Positions 8,231 to 15,494 are shown, counted from the stretch's first letter. The stretch is DNA of 29,996 nucleotides from an uncultured Alphaproteobacteria bacterium (GCA_903831485.1 CAIKXW010000320.1:1-29996), one strand, 5' to 3'. A program made the numbers and translations. Notes: generated by a model from the sequence alone, not told the origin.

Positions 8231-9204
8231 TGGGCCGCGATCCGCGCCTGCTGATTCCCAAAGGCCTGAAGCCCGCCGATGTGCGGGCGTCGCGGATCGA
8301 TGCGCCGGTACGGCGTCTGTCGGGCGCGACGATGGGGACGGGATGGTCGCTGTCATTCGTGGCGCATGAGGCGGTCGAAACGGCTGCGGTGGTGGCGGCG
8401 CTTGAGGAGGCGTTCGCGCTGGTGATCCGGCAGATGAGCGGATGGGAGCGCGGCTCCGATCTTTCCCGGTTCAACGCGGCGGAGGCAGGGTGGCGCGATA
8501 TTCCGCAGGAGTTTGCGTTCGTGCTGAAGCGCGCACTTGAGATCGCGACGATCACCTATGGCGCGTACGATCCGGCGCTTGGTCGCGATGTTGAGGCGGC
8601 GGGTTTTGGCGCGGGCTTGCTGTCGCCCGCGGCCAATGTGGGGTGGCGCGGCGTCGAACTCGACATGGTGGGGCTGCGTGTGAAGCAGCCGGGCAGGGTG
8701 GCGCTGGATCTGTCCTCGATCGCCAAGGGGTATGCGGTTGATCTCTGCGCTGATGCGCTGCGGCTGCTGAACGTGCCGAGCTTTCTCATGGAGATCGGCG
8801 GCGAGTTCGTGGGGCAGGGCGTGAAGCCCGATGCGCAACCCTGGTGGGTTCAGCTCGAGTTGTCCGATCTTCCCTACGCGCCGGGTGAGCCGGACGGGAC
8901 GGATGTGGCGCTGGTGAATCTCGCCGTGGCGACGAGCGGGGATTTTGTGCGACGGCGCGAGGGAGTCTCGCACCTGCTCGATGGGCGGACCCGGCAATCA
9001 CTGAATAGCGAAGTGTCGGGCGTCGCGGTGCTGCACGCCAGCGCGATGGAGGCCGATGCTTGGGCGACGGCCCTGTTCGCGCTGGGGCGCGATGCCGGGC
9101 TGGCGATGGCGGAGGCGCAGGGGCTGGCGGCGGTGTTTGCAGTACGGGGTGAGGGCGGCGCGCGAACGCTGCTGAGCAGCGCGGCGCAGGGGATGCTGGG
9201 ATAG
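8230..9204 (+). CDS. apbE: FAD:protein FMN transferase (ApbE family)
   Basis: This 324-residue enzyme transfers FMN from FAD onto a Thr/Ser of target proteins, using Mg2+. Family motifs in order: GATMGTGWSLSF (about 34-45), MSGWERGSDLSRFN (flavin-site region), YDPALGRDVEAAGFG, DLSSIAKGYAVD, MEIGGEFVGQG, ATSGDFVRR, SHLLDGRTRQ (usually SHIIDPRTG), and AMEADAWATALFALG. The start ATG overlaps the DUF4198 stop in TAATG, showing translational coupling. Oddly, the N-terminus (MGRDPRLLIPKG) has no signal peptide or lipobox, although bacterial ApbE proteins that modify exported targets are usually exported themselves. The obvious substrate is the neighbouring DUF2271 protein. It converges with the sulfotransferase-like gene, 30 bases apart with a hairpin between. 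Confidence 0.92.
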   Translation: MGRDPRLLIPKGLKPADVRASRIDAPVRRLSGATMGTGWSLSFVAHEAVETAAVVAALEEAFALVIRQMSGWERGSDLSRFNAAEAGWRDIPQEFAFVLKRALEIATITYGAYDPALGRDVEAAGFGAGLLSPAANVGWRGVELDMVGLRVKQPGRVALDLSSIAKGYAVDLCADALRLLNVPSFLMEIGGEFVGQGVKPDAQPWWVQLELSDLPYAPGEPDGTDVALVNLAVATSGDFVRRREGVSHLLDGRTRQSLNSEVSGVAVLHASAMEADAWATALFALGRDAGLAMAEAQGLAAVFAVRGEGGARTLLSSAAQGMLG

Positions 9205-9216
9205 CATGGGCGAGCG

Positions 9217-9234
9217 CCGCCACTGGAATGGCGG
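9217..9234. terminator. Hairpin between convergent genes
   Basis: CCGCCA and TGGCGG form a perfect 6-base stem with a 6-base loop, and an outer GCG/CGC pair can extend it with a bulge. It occupies the 30-base gap between the convergent apbE and sulfotransferase-like stops, so it may serve both strands. No T-run is present. Confidence 0.4.
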
Positions 9235-9969
9235 TCAGCGCAGTTTCCACCTGGCCAGCGCCTCATAGTGCGGGCGCGCTGCATCGGCGATGCGCTGGAG
9301 GTGCGGTGCGAGCGTGATTGCAGTTTCGTCCGGCGGCGTGCCGAATCCTGTCGATCGTTCGACGGCGTCGTACCAGGCGGGCGCCCAGACGCCGTCGGTG
9401 GCGCGGGGGCCTGCGGGCCAGCTGAGCATTTGATACGTCCACGGAATGTCGAGCGCGGCGCAGAGTTTCGCGAGCGTGGCTGCGGGGTCACGCAACACAT
9501 CGACGCCTTCGATGACAGGTGGGGCGTGGCCGAGGCGGCCGGACTCGCGGGCGAAGATTTCCGCCTGCTGCACGAAGCCGATGTCGGCGAGCGTCACATC
9601 CTCGCGTTTCTGCGTGTAGGAGGCGAGGACGCGGACAGGATCGCGGATGAGGAAAGCGTTGCGACATTGGCGCATCCAGTCGATGCCGAAGTCCGGCAGC
9701 ATGTGATGCGTCATGTGTTTTTCGTAGACGATCGGCTGGCCTGAGGGCGGCGCCTGATCAAGCTGCTGTACCACATCGCGCCAGTCATTCGGCTGGCTCG
9801 CGAGCGTTTCGGCAAGCATCGGATGGACGAGGCCGGTCTTCGCGAGAAAGGCGGCGTAGAACGGCTCGTCGACGACATGGCAATCGCCGCGCGCGCCGAA
9901 GGAGCGCATCATCGCCGTGGAAATGTTGCGCGGACCCGACCACATCGCGATGCGGATAGGGTAGCTCAA
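9235..9969 (-). CDS. P-loop sulfotransferase-like protein
   Basis: A 244-residue cytosolic protein with the sulfotransferase fold signature. The 5'-phosphosulfate loop is at about 10-19 (WSGPRNISTA), and the 3'-phosphate motif is at 107-118 (LIRDPVRVLASY), with Arg109 and Ser117 in the expected places. DEPF at 34-37 and KHMTHHM at 84-90 are further family landmarks. No signal peptide or membrane helix is present. The best start is a TTG at 9969-9967 preceded by GGGGAAGAAGA. This TTG overlaps the TGA of the 54-residue gene upstream (TTGA), so translation is likely coupled; the next ATG would remove eight residues just before the phosphate loop. It is last in a four-gene operon with an aminotransferase-IV homologue. 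The true substrate is unknown; PAPS use is a family expectation. Confidence 0.82.
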   Translation of the reverse strand: MSYPIRIAMWSGPRNISTAMMRSFGARGDCHVVDEPFYAAFLAKTGLVHPMLAETLASQPNDWRDVVQQLDQAPPSGQPIVYEKHMTHHMLPDFGIDWMRQCRNAFLIRDPVRVLASYTQKREDVTLADIGFVQQAEIFARESGRLGHAPPVIEGVDVLRDPAATLAKLCAALDIPWTYQMLSWPAGPRATDGVWAPAWYDAVERSTGFGTPPDETAITLAPHLQRIADAARPHYEALARWKLR

Positions 9970-10130
9970 TCTTCTTCCCCGGTATCGCCAGCCAACTCAG
10001 ACCAGAATGGGATGCGCCGAGTTTTCGCCCAGCTTTCAGAATCGAAGTTGGCTTCGCGCGTGGAATAGTCGTCGATATTTGCGCCGTAGCAAATGATGTC
10101 TGTCAGCTCGCCTTCCGAATATCCGCTCAT
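9966..10130 (-). CDS. 54-residue protein wedged between coupled genes
   Basis: A short frame of 54 codons plus stop. Its ATG overlaps the aminotransferase stop (ATGA, bases 10130-10127) and its TGA overlaps the TTG start of the sulfotransferase-like gene (TTGA, 9969-9966). The double 4-base overlap is what makes it convincing. The protein begins MSGYSEGELTDIICYG, is acidic with several aromatic residues, has the middle segment SWAKTRRIPFWSEL, and ends in GEED. No domain is recognised. It could be a partner subunit or simply a coupling ORF that carries ribosomes into the TTG-started gene. Confidence 0.6.
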   Translation of the reverse strand: MSGYSEGELTDIICYGANIDDYSTREANFDSESWAKTRRIPFWSELAGDTGEED

Positions 10131-11035
10131 CGCGCTTCGCCATCCTTCAGCGCCTCATACAGCTCGCGCAGGCGCTGCGTCACTGGCCCCGGCGTCCTCG
10201 CCGGCATCACATGCCCGTCCACGGCGCGCACGGGCGTGAGGCCGCCGAAGGTGCCGGTGACGAAGGCTTCTTCCGCGGCGTGGACGTCGCGGAGGGGGAA
10301 ATAGTCGAGTTTTATCGGGATGGCGTTGGCGCCGCAGAGCTTGATGACATTGCCGCGGGTGACGCCGTTGAAGCAGAACTCGCCGGTGCTGGTCCGGACC
10401 TCGCCGTCCTTGACCCAGAAGAAGTTGGTGGCGTTGCAGCTCGAGACGAAGCCGCCGGGGTCGAGCATCAGCGCTTCGTCGCCGCTGCGCTGGATTACGT
10501 CGAGCAGGGCGCGGATGAGGGGCAGGCGCGAATGCGAGTTGAGGCGCATGTCGAACATGTTGGCGGGCGTGCAGCGTATCGTCGATGTGACGACGTTGAG
10601 GCCTGTCGTGACGATCCCGGGGCTGGGCCGCTTGTACTCGGCCACGATGACGATGGTGGCGCTGCCCAGCGCGTTGCGAGGATCCTGGTTGACGGCTTTC
10701 TTGACGCCACGCGTCGCCATCAGGCGAAGGTGCGCGCCATCGGTCATGCCGTTGGCGGCGCAGGTTGCGTGCAGGGCGGCTGTCATCTGCTCGCGCGTGA
10801 GGCCGAGATCGAGCATGATGTCCCCGGCGCCGCGATAGAGGCGGTCGAGGTGGGCGTCGAGAAAAAGCAGTGCGCCCTTGTGGAGTCGCAGGCCTTCCCA
10901 AACGCCATCGCCGAGGACGAAGCCGGCGTCGAAAACAGAGACTTTCGCCTCGTCTTTCGGGACGATCGCACCATTGAGCCAGACCTTGAGGTTGGCGTTG
11001 CGCGGGTCTGCGGCGAAGTCCTGGCTGCCGGGCAT
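10127..11035 (-). CDS. Class IV aminotransferase homologue without a visible PLP lysine
   Basis: A 302-residue protein of the IlvE/D-amino-acid transaminase/PabC fold. Seen in order: VWLNGAIVPKDEAKVSVFDAG (about 18-38), LGDGVWEGLR (41-50), HLDRLYRGA (62-70), LRLMATRG (103-110), DEALMLDPGGFVSSCNATNFFWV (186-208) and FNGVTRGNVI (222-231). These are standard class IV landmarks. In the segment that normally carries the Schiff-base lysine (pattern IKxxNRL, about 20 residues before DEA), this protein reads RLNSHSRL, with Asn166 at the aligned position. There is no Lys between about 136 and 208. So it may not be a PLP transaminase. The ATG at 11035 lies 5 bases after the 69-residue gene and fits the fold start; longer frames upstream have no homologous content. 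The stop overlaps the next gene. Confidence 0.83.
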   Translation of the reverse strand: MPGSQDFAADPRNANLKVWLNGAIVPKDEAKVSVFDAGFVLGDGVWEGLRLHKGALLFLDAHLDRLYRGAGDIMLDLGLTREQMTAALHATCAANGMTDGAHLRLMATRGVKKAVNQDPRNALGSATIVIVAEYKRPSPGIVTTGLNVVTSTIRCTPANMFDMRLNSHSRLPLIRALLDVIQRSGDEALMLDPGGFVSSCNATNFFWVKDGEVRTSTGEFCFNGVTRGNVIKLCGANAIPIKLDYFPLRDVHAAEEAFVTGTFGGLTPVRAVDGHVMPARTPGPVTQRLRELYEALKDGEAR

Positions 11036-11040
11036 GAGCG

Positions 11041-11250
11041 CTAGTCGTCCGAGATCATCGCCATGGCGCCTTTGCGCTCGCTCGGCTTCAGCTTGATGAA
11101 CAGGGCGCGGGCTTTCTTGATGTCGGCGGGCTTGCCGGTGTCGGAGGCGAGCTTCAGGGCGATAGCGGTGGGGTCGGCCGCGCCTTTGATGAAGACAAGG
11201 GCTTTGGCCATCTTGCCCATCGCCTCGCGGTCGATTGCGCCGTCGTCCAT
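11041..11250 (-). CDS. 69-residue hypothetical protein heading the aminotransferase-like operon
   Basis: A 69-codon gene with a good Shine-Dalgarno (AGGAG, 7 bases before the ATG at 11250). The product starts MDDGAIDREAMGKMAKALVF and is highly helical and rich in Lys and Ala, with DTGKPADIKKARALFIKL in the middle and GAMAMISDD at the end. The layout suggests a small three-helix protein. No domain is recognised. It sits 5 bases upstream of the aminotransferase-like gene and is divergent from the symporter at 11449, so the 198-base gap (11251-11448) probably holds both promoters. A partner or stability role is conceivable but unsupported. Confidence 0.72.
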   Translation of the reverse strand: MDDGAIDREAMGKMAKALVFIKGAADPTAIALKLASDTGKPADIKKARALFIKLKPSERKGAMAMISDD

Positions 11251-11448
11251 GGAAGTCTCCTGGGGGCGGCTGGTCCGCCCGGCGGTCTTGTCCGCGATGT
11301 GTAGGCGTTCCAGGCGGGTTGAGAAAGCGAGCGCCGCTGATGAAGAAAGAGGCCCGCCGCCCGCCCGGCGCTCCACGGACGGGCAAAGGGTAGTCAGCCC
11401 GCTTTCGCGTGTTATGCAGGCAGATCGTTTCCGGGGAGCCCCTGACGC

Positions 11449-12927
11449 ATGCAACGCCTGATCTTCATAGGCCTGATTCTCGCGATGGTGCTGGGCGCGG
11501 CGGTTGGCGCCTTCGTCTATGGCGACCAGGGCGCCCGGGTCACGGCGGCGGCAGACCGGGTGGCTGCGTTCGATACGAACCGGGATGGAACGCTGAGCGA
11601 AGAGGAATTCGCGGCCTCCGCGACGGGGCGGACCGATGGCCTGACCTTCGCGCAGGCAGACAAGAACAAGAACGGACAGGTCACGGCGCTCGAAATCGAG
11701 AAGACGCCGACGAAGAGCCAGACGGATATTGCGAGCTATTTCAAGATCCTGTCGGACATTTTCCTGCGCCTGATCAAGATGATCGTGGCGCCTCTCGTGC
11801 TCACCACGTTAACCGTGGGTATCGCCCATCTGGGCGGCGGAGCGGCCGTGGGGCGGATCGGCGCGCGGACAATGGGTTGGTTCATCACGGCCTCGCTTGT
11901 GTCCCTCGGGCTCGGCCTGGTCATGGTCAACCTGTTCCAGCCCGGGGTGAATTTCCCGGTCACCCTGGAGACGGCGGTGGCTGACCCCTCAACGGTGCAG
12001 ACCGGTGCGTTCTCGCTGGCGGAGTTCATCACGCACGTCTTCCCGACCTCGATCGTGGATGCGATGGCGCGCAACGAGATCCTGCAGATCGTGGTGATCT
12101 CCTTGTTCCTCGGCGTGGCGCTGCAGGCGCTGGGACAGAAGACCGCGAAGGTTACGGACCTGCTGGAGCAGGGCGCTTTCCTGATGCTGAAGGTGACGGG
12201 CTACGTCATGATGGCGGCGCCGTTCGCGGTGTTCGGGGCCATCGCCTACACGGTCTCGCTTCAGGGTCTTGGCGTAATCGCCGACTATGGCCGCCTGGTG
12301 GGGACGTTCTTCCTTGCGCTGTTCGTCCTGTGGTCGCTGCTGATTTTCGTGGGTTTCCTGATCCTCGGGCCGCGCGTGTTCAAGCTGATCTGGGATGTGC
12401 GCGCGCCGGGGCTGCTGGCGTTTGCGACGGCGAGTTCGGAAGCGGCCTATCCGCGGCTGCTGGAACAGCTTGAGCGGCATGGCGTCGCCAACCGGGTGGT
12501 GTCGTTCGTCTTGCCGCTGGGCTATTCGTTCAACCTCGACGGCTCGATGATGTACTGCACCTTCGCGGTGATGTTCATCGCCCAGGCGATGGGCGTGCCG
12601 CTGACGATTGAGCAGCAGATCGGCATGCTCCTGCTGCTCATGGTGACCTCGAAGGGGATCGCCGGGGTGCCACGCGCCTCGCTTGTCGTAATCTCCGCTA
12701 CGCTACCCGCGATGGGCATGGATCCTGCCTGGATCGCGCTTGTGCTTGCGGTCGACGCCTTCATGGACATGGGGCGGACGGCCACCAACGTGATCGGAAA
12801 CTCCATTGCCTGCGCGGTGATCGCGAAGTGGGAAGGGCTGCTGTCCGATCCCGACAAGGACCCGCCGACCGTGGAGGAAGTTCTCGGATCAGGCGAGGAA
12901 GAAGCCGCGGCCACGAGGAATCGGTGA
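11449..12927 (+). CDS. Dicarboxylate/amino acid:cation symporter with EF-hand insert
   Basis: A 492-residue inner-membrane secondary transporter of the DAACS/GltP family (import of dicarboxylates, Glu or Asp with Na+ or H+). Family signatures: DIFLRLIKMIVAPLVLTTLTVG (TM2), YSFNLDGSMMY around 359-368 (the N-M/L-D-G motif of TM7), and DMGRTATNVIGN around 440-450 (Asp440, Arg443 and Asn447 of TM8). Unusually, two canonical EF-hand calcium loops, Asp42-Glu53 (DTNRDGTLSEEE) and Asp71-Glu82 (DKNKNGQVTALE), lie between TM1 (3-25) and TM2 (from about 98), in the loop expected to face the periplasm. Total length exceeds the family's usual 400-450 because of this insert. The ATG at 11449 follows GGGGAG at fair spacing. 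Calcium control of transport is inference. Confidence 0.93.
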   Translation: MQRLIFIGLILAMVLGAAVGAFVYGDQGARVTAAADRVAAFDTNRDGTLSEEEFAASATGRTDGLTFAQADKNKNGQVTALEIEKTPTKSQTDIASYFKILSDIFLRLIKMIVAPLVLTTLTVGIAHLGGGAAVGRIGARTMGWFITASLVSLGLGLVMVNLFQPGVNFPVTLETAVADPSTVQTGAFSLAEFITHVFPTSIVDAMARNEILQIVVISLFLGVALQALGQKTAKVTDLLEQGAFLMLKVTGYVMMAAPFAVFGAIAYTVSLQGLGVIADYGRLVGTFFLALFVLWSLLIFVGFLILGPRVFKLIWDVRAPGLLAFATASSEAAYPRLLEQLERHGVANRVVSFVLPLGYSFNLDGSMMYCTFAVMFIAQAMGVPLTIEQQIGMLLLLMVTSKGIAGVPRASLVVISATLPAMGMDPAWIALVLAVDAFMDMGRTATNVIGNSIACAVIAKWEGLLSDPDKDPPTVEEVLGSGEEEAAATRNR

Positions 12928-12939
12928 CTTGGAAACGCG

Positions 12940-12955
12940 CGGTGCTGACGCACCG
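12940..12955 (+). terminator. Small hairpin after the symporter gene
   Basis: A perfect 6-base stem (CGGTGC/GCACCG) with a TGAC loop starts 12 bases after the symporter stop and is followed by GTCAGTTTCC. The T-run is weak, so termination is possible rather than certain. Confidence 0.4.
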
Positions 12956-13001
12956 GTCAGTTTCCAACTCAGAAAGTTGAAGCGAGAGGCGCCACTGCTC
13001 G

Positions 13002-13030
13002 TTGACGCGGCATGACGTGCGGGGCATATC
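13002..13030 (+). promoter_or_regulatory. Candidate sigma-70 promoter for the tonB operon
   Basis: TTGACG (-35) is followed after exactly 17 bases by CATATC (-10). The -35 matches consensus at five of six positions, the -10 at three. It would give a leader of roughly 240 bases before tonB, which is long, so a nearer promoter may exist. Confidence 0.35.
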
Positions 13031-13274
13031 ACCGCGAAAGAAGGGTCGCCGGCTCCCCCCGGCGGTGCGGCGAACAACAATAACAGCGCCGTTTCCGAGG
13101 CCCCAGCGAGCCGACGCATTCGACAGAAATGCGACGAGAACGCGCAACCTGTTCTGCAAAAATCGGCGCTGTCAGACTGGCGCTTGGGGCAAAACGAAGG
13201 CATAGATTTCCGGTCTCACCACCAAGGCCTAGATGCCGGGGTTGAGACGCTGGGGCGTCGAGAGCGAGAGAGAC

Positions 13275-13949
13275 ATGTATTACGCTACAAAGCGGAGCAA
13301 TACCACGACACGTGCCATCGGCGTGGTCGGTGTCGTGCTTGGGCTTGGCGTTTCGGGCTACGCCCTCGCCAACGGGCTCGGCATCATCGAGACTAATGAT
13401 CGGGTCGAGACCGAGGTCGTCATGATCGAGGAACTCGAAGAGATCGTCGAGGACGAACCGCCGCCGCCGCCGGTCGACGTCGATCTGCCGCCGCCGCCGC
13501 CGCAGGTCATCCTGCCGGACTTCGTGTTCGACACGCCGCCGCCGCAAGAGAACGCCTTGAGGCAGGTGCAGGCCGTCGCCAATCCGGCGCCGCCGCCGCC
13601 GCCGGCTCCCGCCGCCAAGCCCGCGCCGCCGCCGCGTCCGGCCGTGAGCCCCAAGCCCAATAACAAGCGTTTCGAGGAGATGCTCAACAAGGACTATCCC
13701 GACAGCGCCATCCGCAAGAAGCAGGACGGCTCGGTTACGGTGTCCATGTGCATGAGCGTCGATGGTCGTGCGAGCGACGTGCAGCTTGTAAAGTCGAGCG
13801 GCGTTGAATCTCTCGACAAGGCCACGGTGCAGGGGATGGCCAAGCTGCGCTTCGAGCCAGCCAAGGACGGCAACGGCAAGCCCATTGCCTGGTGCCCGCC
13901 GGTGTACTCGCCTTACGTGTTTACGGTGGTCTGGCGGTTGCCCGAATAA
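13275..13949 (+). CDS. tonB: Energy transducer TonB
   Basis: A 224-residue protein that links the inner-membrane proton motor to outer-membrane receptors. It has one N-terminal membrane anchor (about 14-34). An acidic stretch (VEEIV/EEP type, 45-62) follows, then a long proline-rich periplasmic spacer (63-128) with repeated PPPPP runs and a PAPAAKPAPPPRP segment. The C-terminal TonB domain (about 132-224) contains YPDSAIRKKQDGSVTVSMCMSVDGR and a closing YVFTVVWRL strand. Cys159 and Cys207 lie in this domain and could pair. The ATG at 13275 follows GAGAGAGA and gives a short cytoplasmic tail before the anchor, so I prefer it over an upstream frame extension of 14 residues. It is the first gene of the tonB-exbB-exbD-exbD-TPR locus. 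Confidence 0.92.
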   Translation: MYYATKRSNTTTRAIGVVGVVLGLGVSGYALANGLGIIETNDRVETEVVMIEELEEIVEDEPPPPPVDVDLPPPPPQVILPDFVFDTPPPQENALRQVQAVANPAPPPPPAPAAKPAPPPRPAVSPKPNNKRFEEMLNKDYPDSAIRKKQDGSVTVSMCMSVDGRASDVQLVKSSGVESLDKATVQGMAKLRFEPAKDGNGKPIAWCPPVYSPYVFTVVWRLPE

Positions 13950-14076
13950 GGGCGACAGGTCGAAAGGCGCGCTGGGGATTTGTCACTCAAGCGGGTTATC
14001 AATCAGGCGGCACGAAGGGATAGCTTCGCACCGCCACAACTAGTCTCGGGGCGACCCGAATGAGGAGAAGACGGTT

Positions 14077-14949
14077 ATGAAGACGGCGTATCTCGGGGAT
14101 GGTCTGAAGCGGCAGTCCAATCCGGTAAAATTGTTGCTTGCCGCGCTTGCGATCCTTTCCATGCCGATGGCCGCGTTTGCGCAGCCAGCCGACGCCCCGC
14201 CGATGCTTCCGACGGAAGACGCTGCTCCCGAAGCTGCCGCGCCGGCTGCTGAAGCTGCCGCAGAAGGCGAGGCCGGCGGCGAAGCTGATTCGCTGGACGA
14301 AGCCTTCACGCTGGCGGCCGTCTGGACCGAGAGCGACGAAGTCGGCAAGGGCACGCTGATCATCATGATCATCATGTTCGCTGGCACGATCTACATCGCC
14401 GTCACCAAGGCGGTGGATCAGACCATGCTGAGCAACCAGATGAAGAAGATCCCGGCTTTCTGGGACGCCAACACGCTCGACGAGGGCCTTGACCTTCTCG
14501 GCCGCAACAACGCCTTCCGCGCTGTTGCCGAAGGCGCTATCGCCCAGGCCAACTCGGCGCAGGCCGGCCTTGGCGCGCGTATCTCGCGCTCCGACCGCAT
14601 GTCGCACCAGGTTGGTATCGAGCTTGAGCGGATCAACGGACGCCTTCAGGGCGGCATGGCTTTCCTTGCCACAGTCGGAGCCATCTGCCCGTTCGTCGGC
14701 CTGTTCGGCACGGTGTGGGGTATCGTGAAAGCGCTGATCACCATCACCGCTTCGGGCGACGCCTCGATCGAGCGCGTGGCCGGTCCGGTCGGTGAAGCTC
14801 TGATCATGACCGCCATCGGTCTCGCGGTCGCCGTCCCGGCGGTTATCTTCTACAACCTGCTCGGCCGCCGGAACAAGAACATCTCCGACGCCGCGCGCCA
14901 CTTCGCCTACGACGTCGACAAGCTGATGGCTTCTTCGGCCAAGGCCTAA
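14077..14949 (+). CDS. exbB: ExbB/TolQ/MotA-family proton channel subunit
   Basis: A 290-residue inner-membrane protein. Residues 1-35 look like a cleavable signal peptide (ending AAFAQP) and are followed by an Ala/Glu-rich, low-complexity periplasmic segment (36-75), a common N-terminal extension in longer ExbB proteins. The first channel helix is about 90-110 (GTLIIMIIMFAGTIYIAV). The MotA/ExbB domain continues with the ERINGRLQGGMAFLATVGAICP segment, GLFGTVWGIVKAL and AIGLAVAVPAVIFYN, which are the two C-terminal pore helices with their Thr/Gly signatures. GAGGAGAAG lies 6 bases before the ATG, so the start is firm. It follows tonB after 127 bases and precedes the first exbD by 27. Confidence 0.93.
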   Translation: MKTAYLGDGLKRQSNPVKLLLAALAILSMPMAAFAQPADAPPMLPTEDAAPEAAAPAAEAAAEGEAGGEADSLDEAFTLAAVWTESDEVGKGTLIIMIIMFAGTIYIAVTKAVDQTMLSNQMKKIPAFWDANTLDEGLDLLGRNNAFRAVAEGAIAQANSAQAGLGARISRSDRMSHQVGIELERINGRLQGGMAFLATVGAICPFVGLFGTVWGIVKALITITASGDASIERVAGPVGEALIMTAIGLAVAVPAVIFYNLLGRRNKNISDAARHFAYDVDKLMASSAKA

Positions 14950-14976
14950 GGTCGCGGCTACTCAGGAGGCCACACC

Positions 14977-15438
14977 ATGTCTGACGAAAAGATAGGCAAA
15001 GAAGGCGGAGGCGGCATCCAGCTGGTCGAGGAGGAGGATTCTCCGGTCAACTCCTCGATCAACACGACCCCGCTCGTCGACGTCATGCTTGTGATGCTGA
15101 TCATCTTCCTGATCACCATCCCGGTGGCGGTGAAGAGCATCGAAGTTGAAATGCCGACCGAGCGGAACCAGGTGGTTGTCCCCAAGAGGGAGAACATCAA
15201 CCTTTCCGTTCGGGCAGACGGCGCCGTCTACGAGGACCTCAAGGAACTCACCGAAACCCAGCTGGCGCAAAGGATGGCGGCCTTCGCCCGCCAGGACCCG
15301 CAACCTGAAGTGCATATCCGCGGAGACCTTTCGACCCCGTATTTCCAGGTCGGCAAGGTTGTCGAGATCGCACAGAGGTCCGGCATCCTGAAGGTCGGCT
15401 TCATCACCAAGGCGCCGCGCCCAGGTAGCCCCAGCTGA
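14977..15438 (+). CDS. exbD: ExbD/TolR biopolymer transport protein, first copy
   Basis: A 153-residue protein with an N-terminal cytoplasmic tail (1-29), one membrane helix (about 31-52) and a periplasmic C-terminal domain. The SSINTTPLVDVMLVMLIIFL stretch is the ExbD signature, and Asp35 is the proton-carrying residue. The periplasmic domain ends in a strand-helix pattern typical of ExbD (PEVHIRGDLSTPYFQVGKVV). CAGGAGG precedes the ATG at ideal spacing. It lies 27 bases after exbB and is followed by a hairpin and a second exbD. With ExbB and the second ExbD it should form the proton channel that drives TonB. Confidence 0.93.
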   Translation: MSDEKIGKEGGGGIQLVEEEDSPVNSSINTTPLVDVMLVMLIIFLITIPVAVKSIEVEMPTERNQVVVPKRENINLSVRADGAVYEDLKELTETQLAQRMAAFARQDPQPEVHIRGDLSTPYFQVGKVVEIAQRSGILKVGFITKAPRPGSPS

Positions 15439-15449
15439 CGTGTAAACTT

Positions 15450-15476
15450 CCCTCTCCCCGGATCCCGGGGGGAGGG
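15450..15476 (+). other. Intercistronic hairpin just before the second exbD
   Basis: Twelve-base arms (CCCTCTCCCCGG and CCGGGGGGAGGG, one G-T wobble) surround a 3-base turn. The structure ends a few bases before the AGGAG ribosome site of the second exbD. There is no T-run, so I read it as an RNA-stability or translation-control element rather than a terminator. Confidence 0.5.
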
Positions 15477-15494
15477 CAAAAGGAGTAATGCCTC

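Larger units (their letters stand above)
12928..13274. other. 347-base interval before tonB, no gene seen
   Basis: No plausible coding frame is seen. The stretch holds a small hairpin just after the symporter stop (12940-12955), a candidate sigma-70 promoter (13002-13030) and a second hairpin at 13047-13064 (CGCCGG/CCGGCG, 6-base loop) inside the predicted leader. No Fur-like box was found here. Confidence 0.5.

Noticed and set aside
6995..8356. A 453-codon minus-strand frame across the DUF2271/DUF4198/ApbE genes
   Set aside because: Antisense shadow of three well-supported genes in one operon.
13459..13640. CCG-rich runs as a tandem repeat or CRISPR-like array
   Set aside because: The runs encode the proline spacer of TonB in the correct frame. 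Spacing is irregular and there are no unique spacers.
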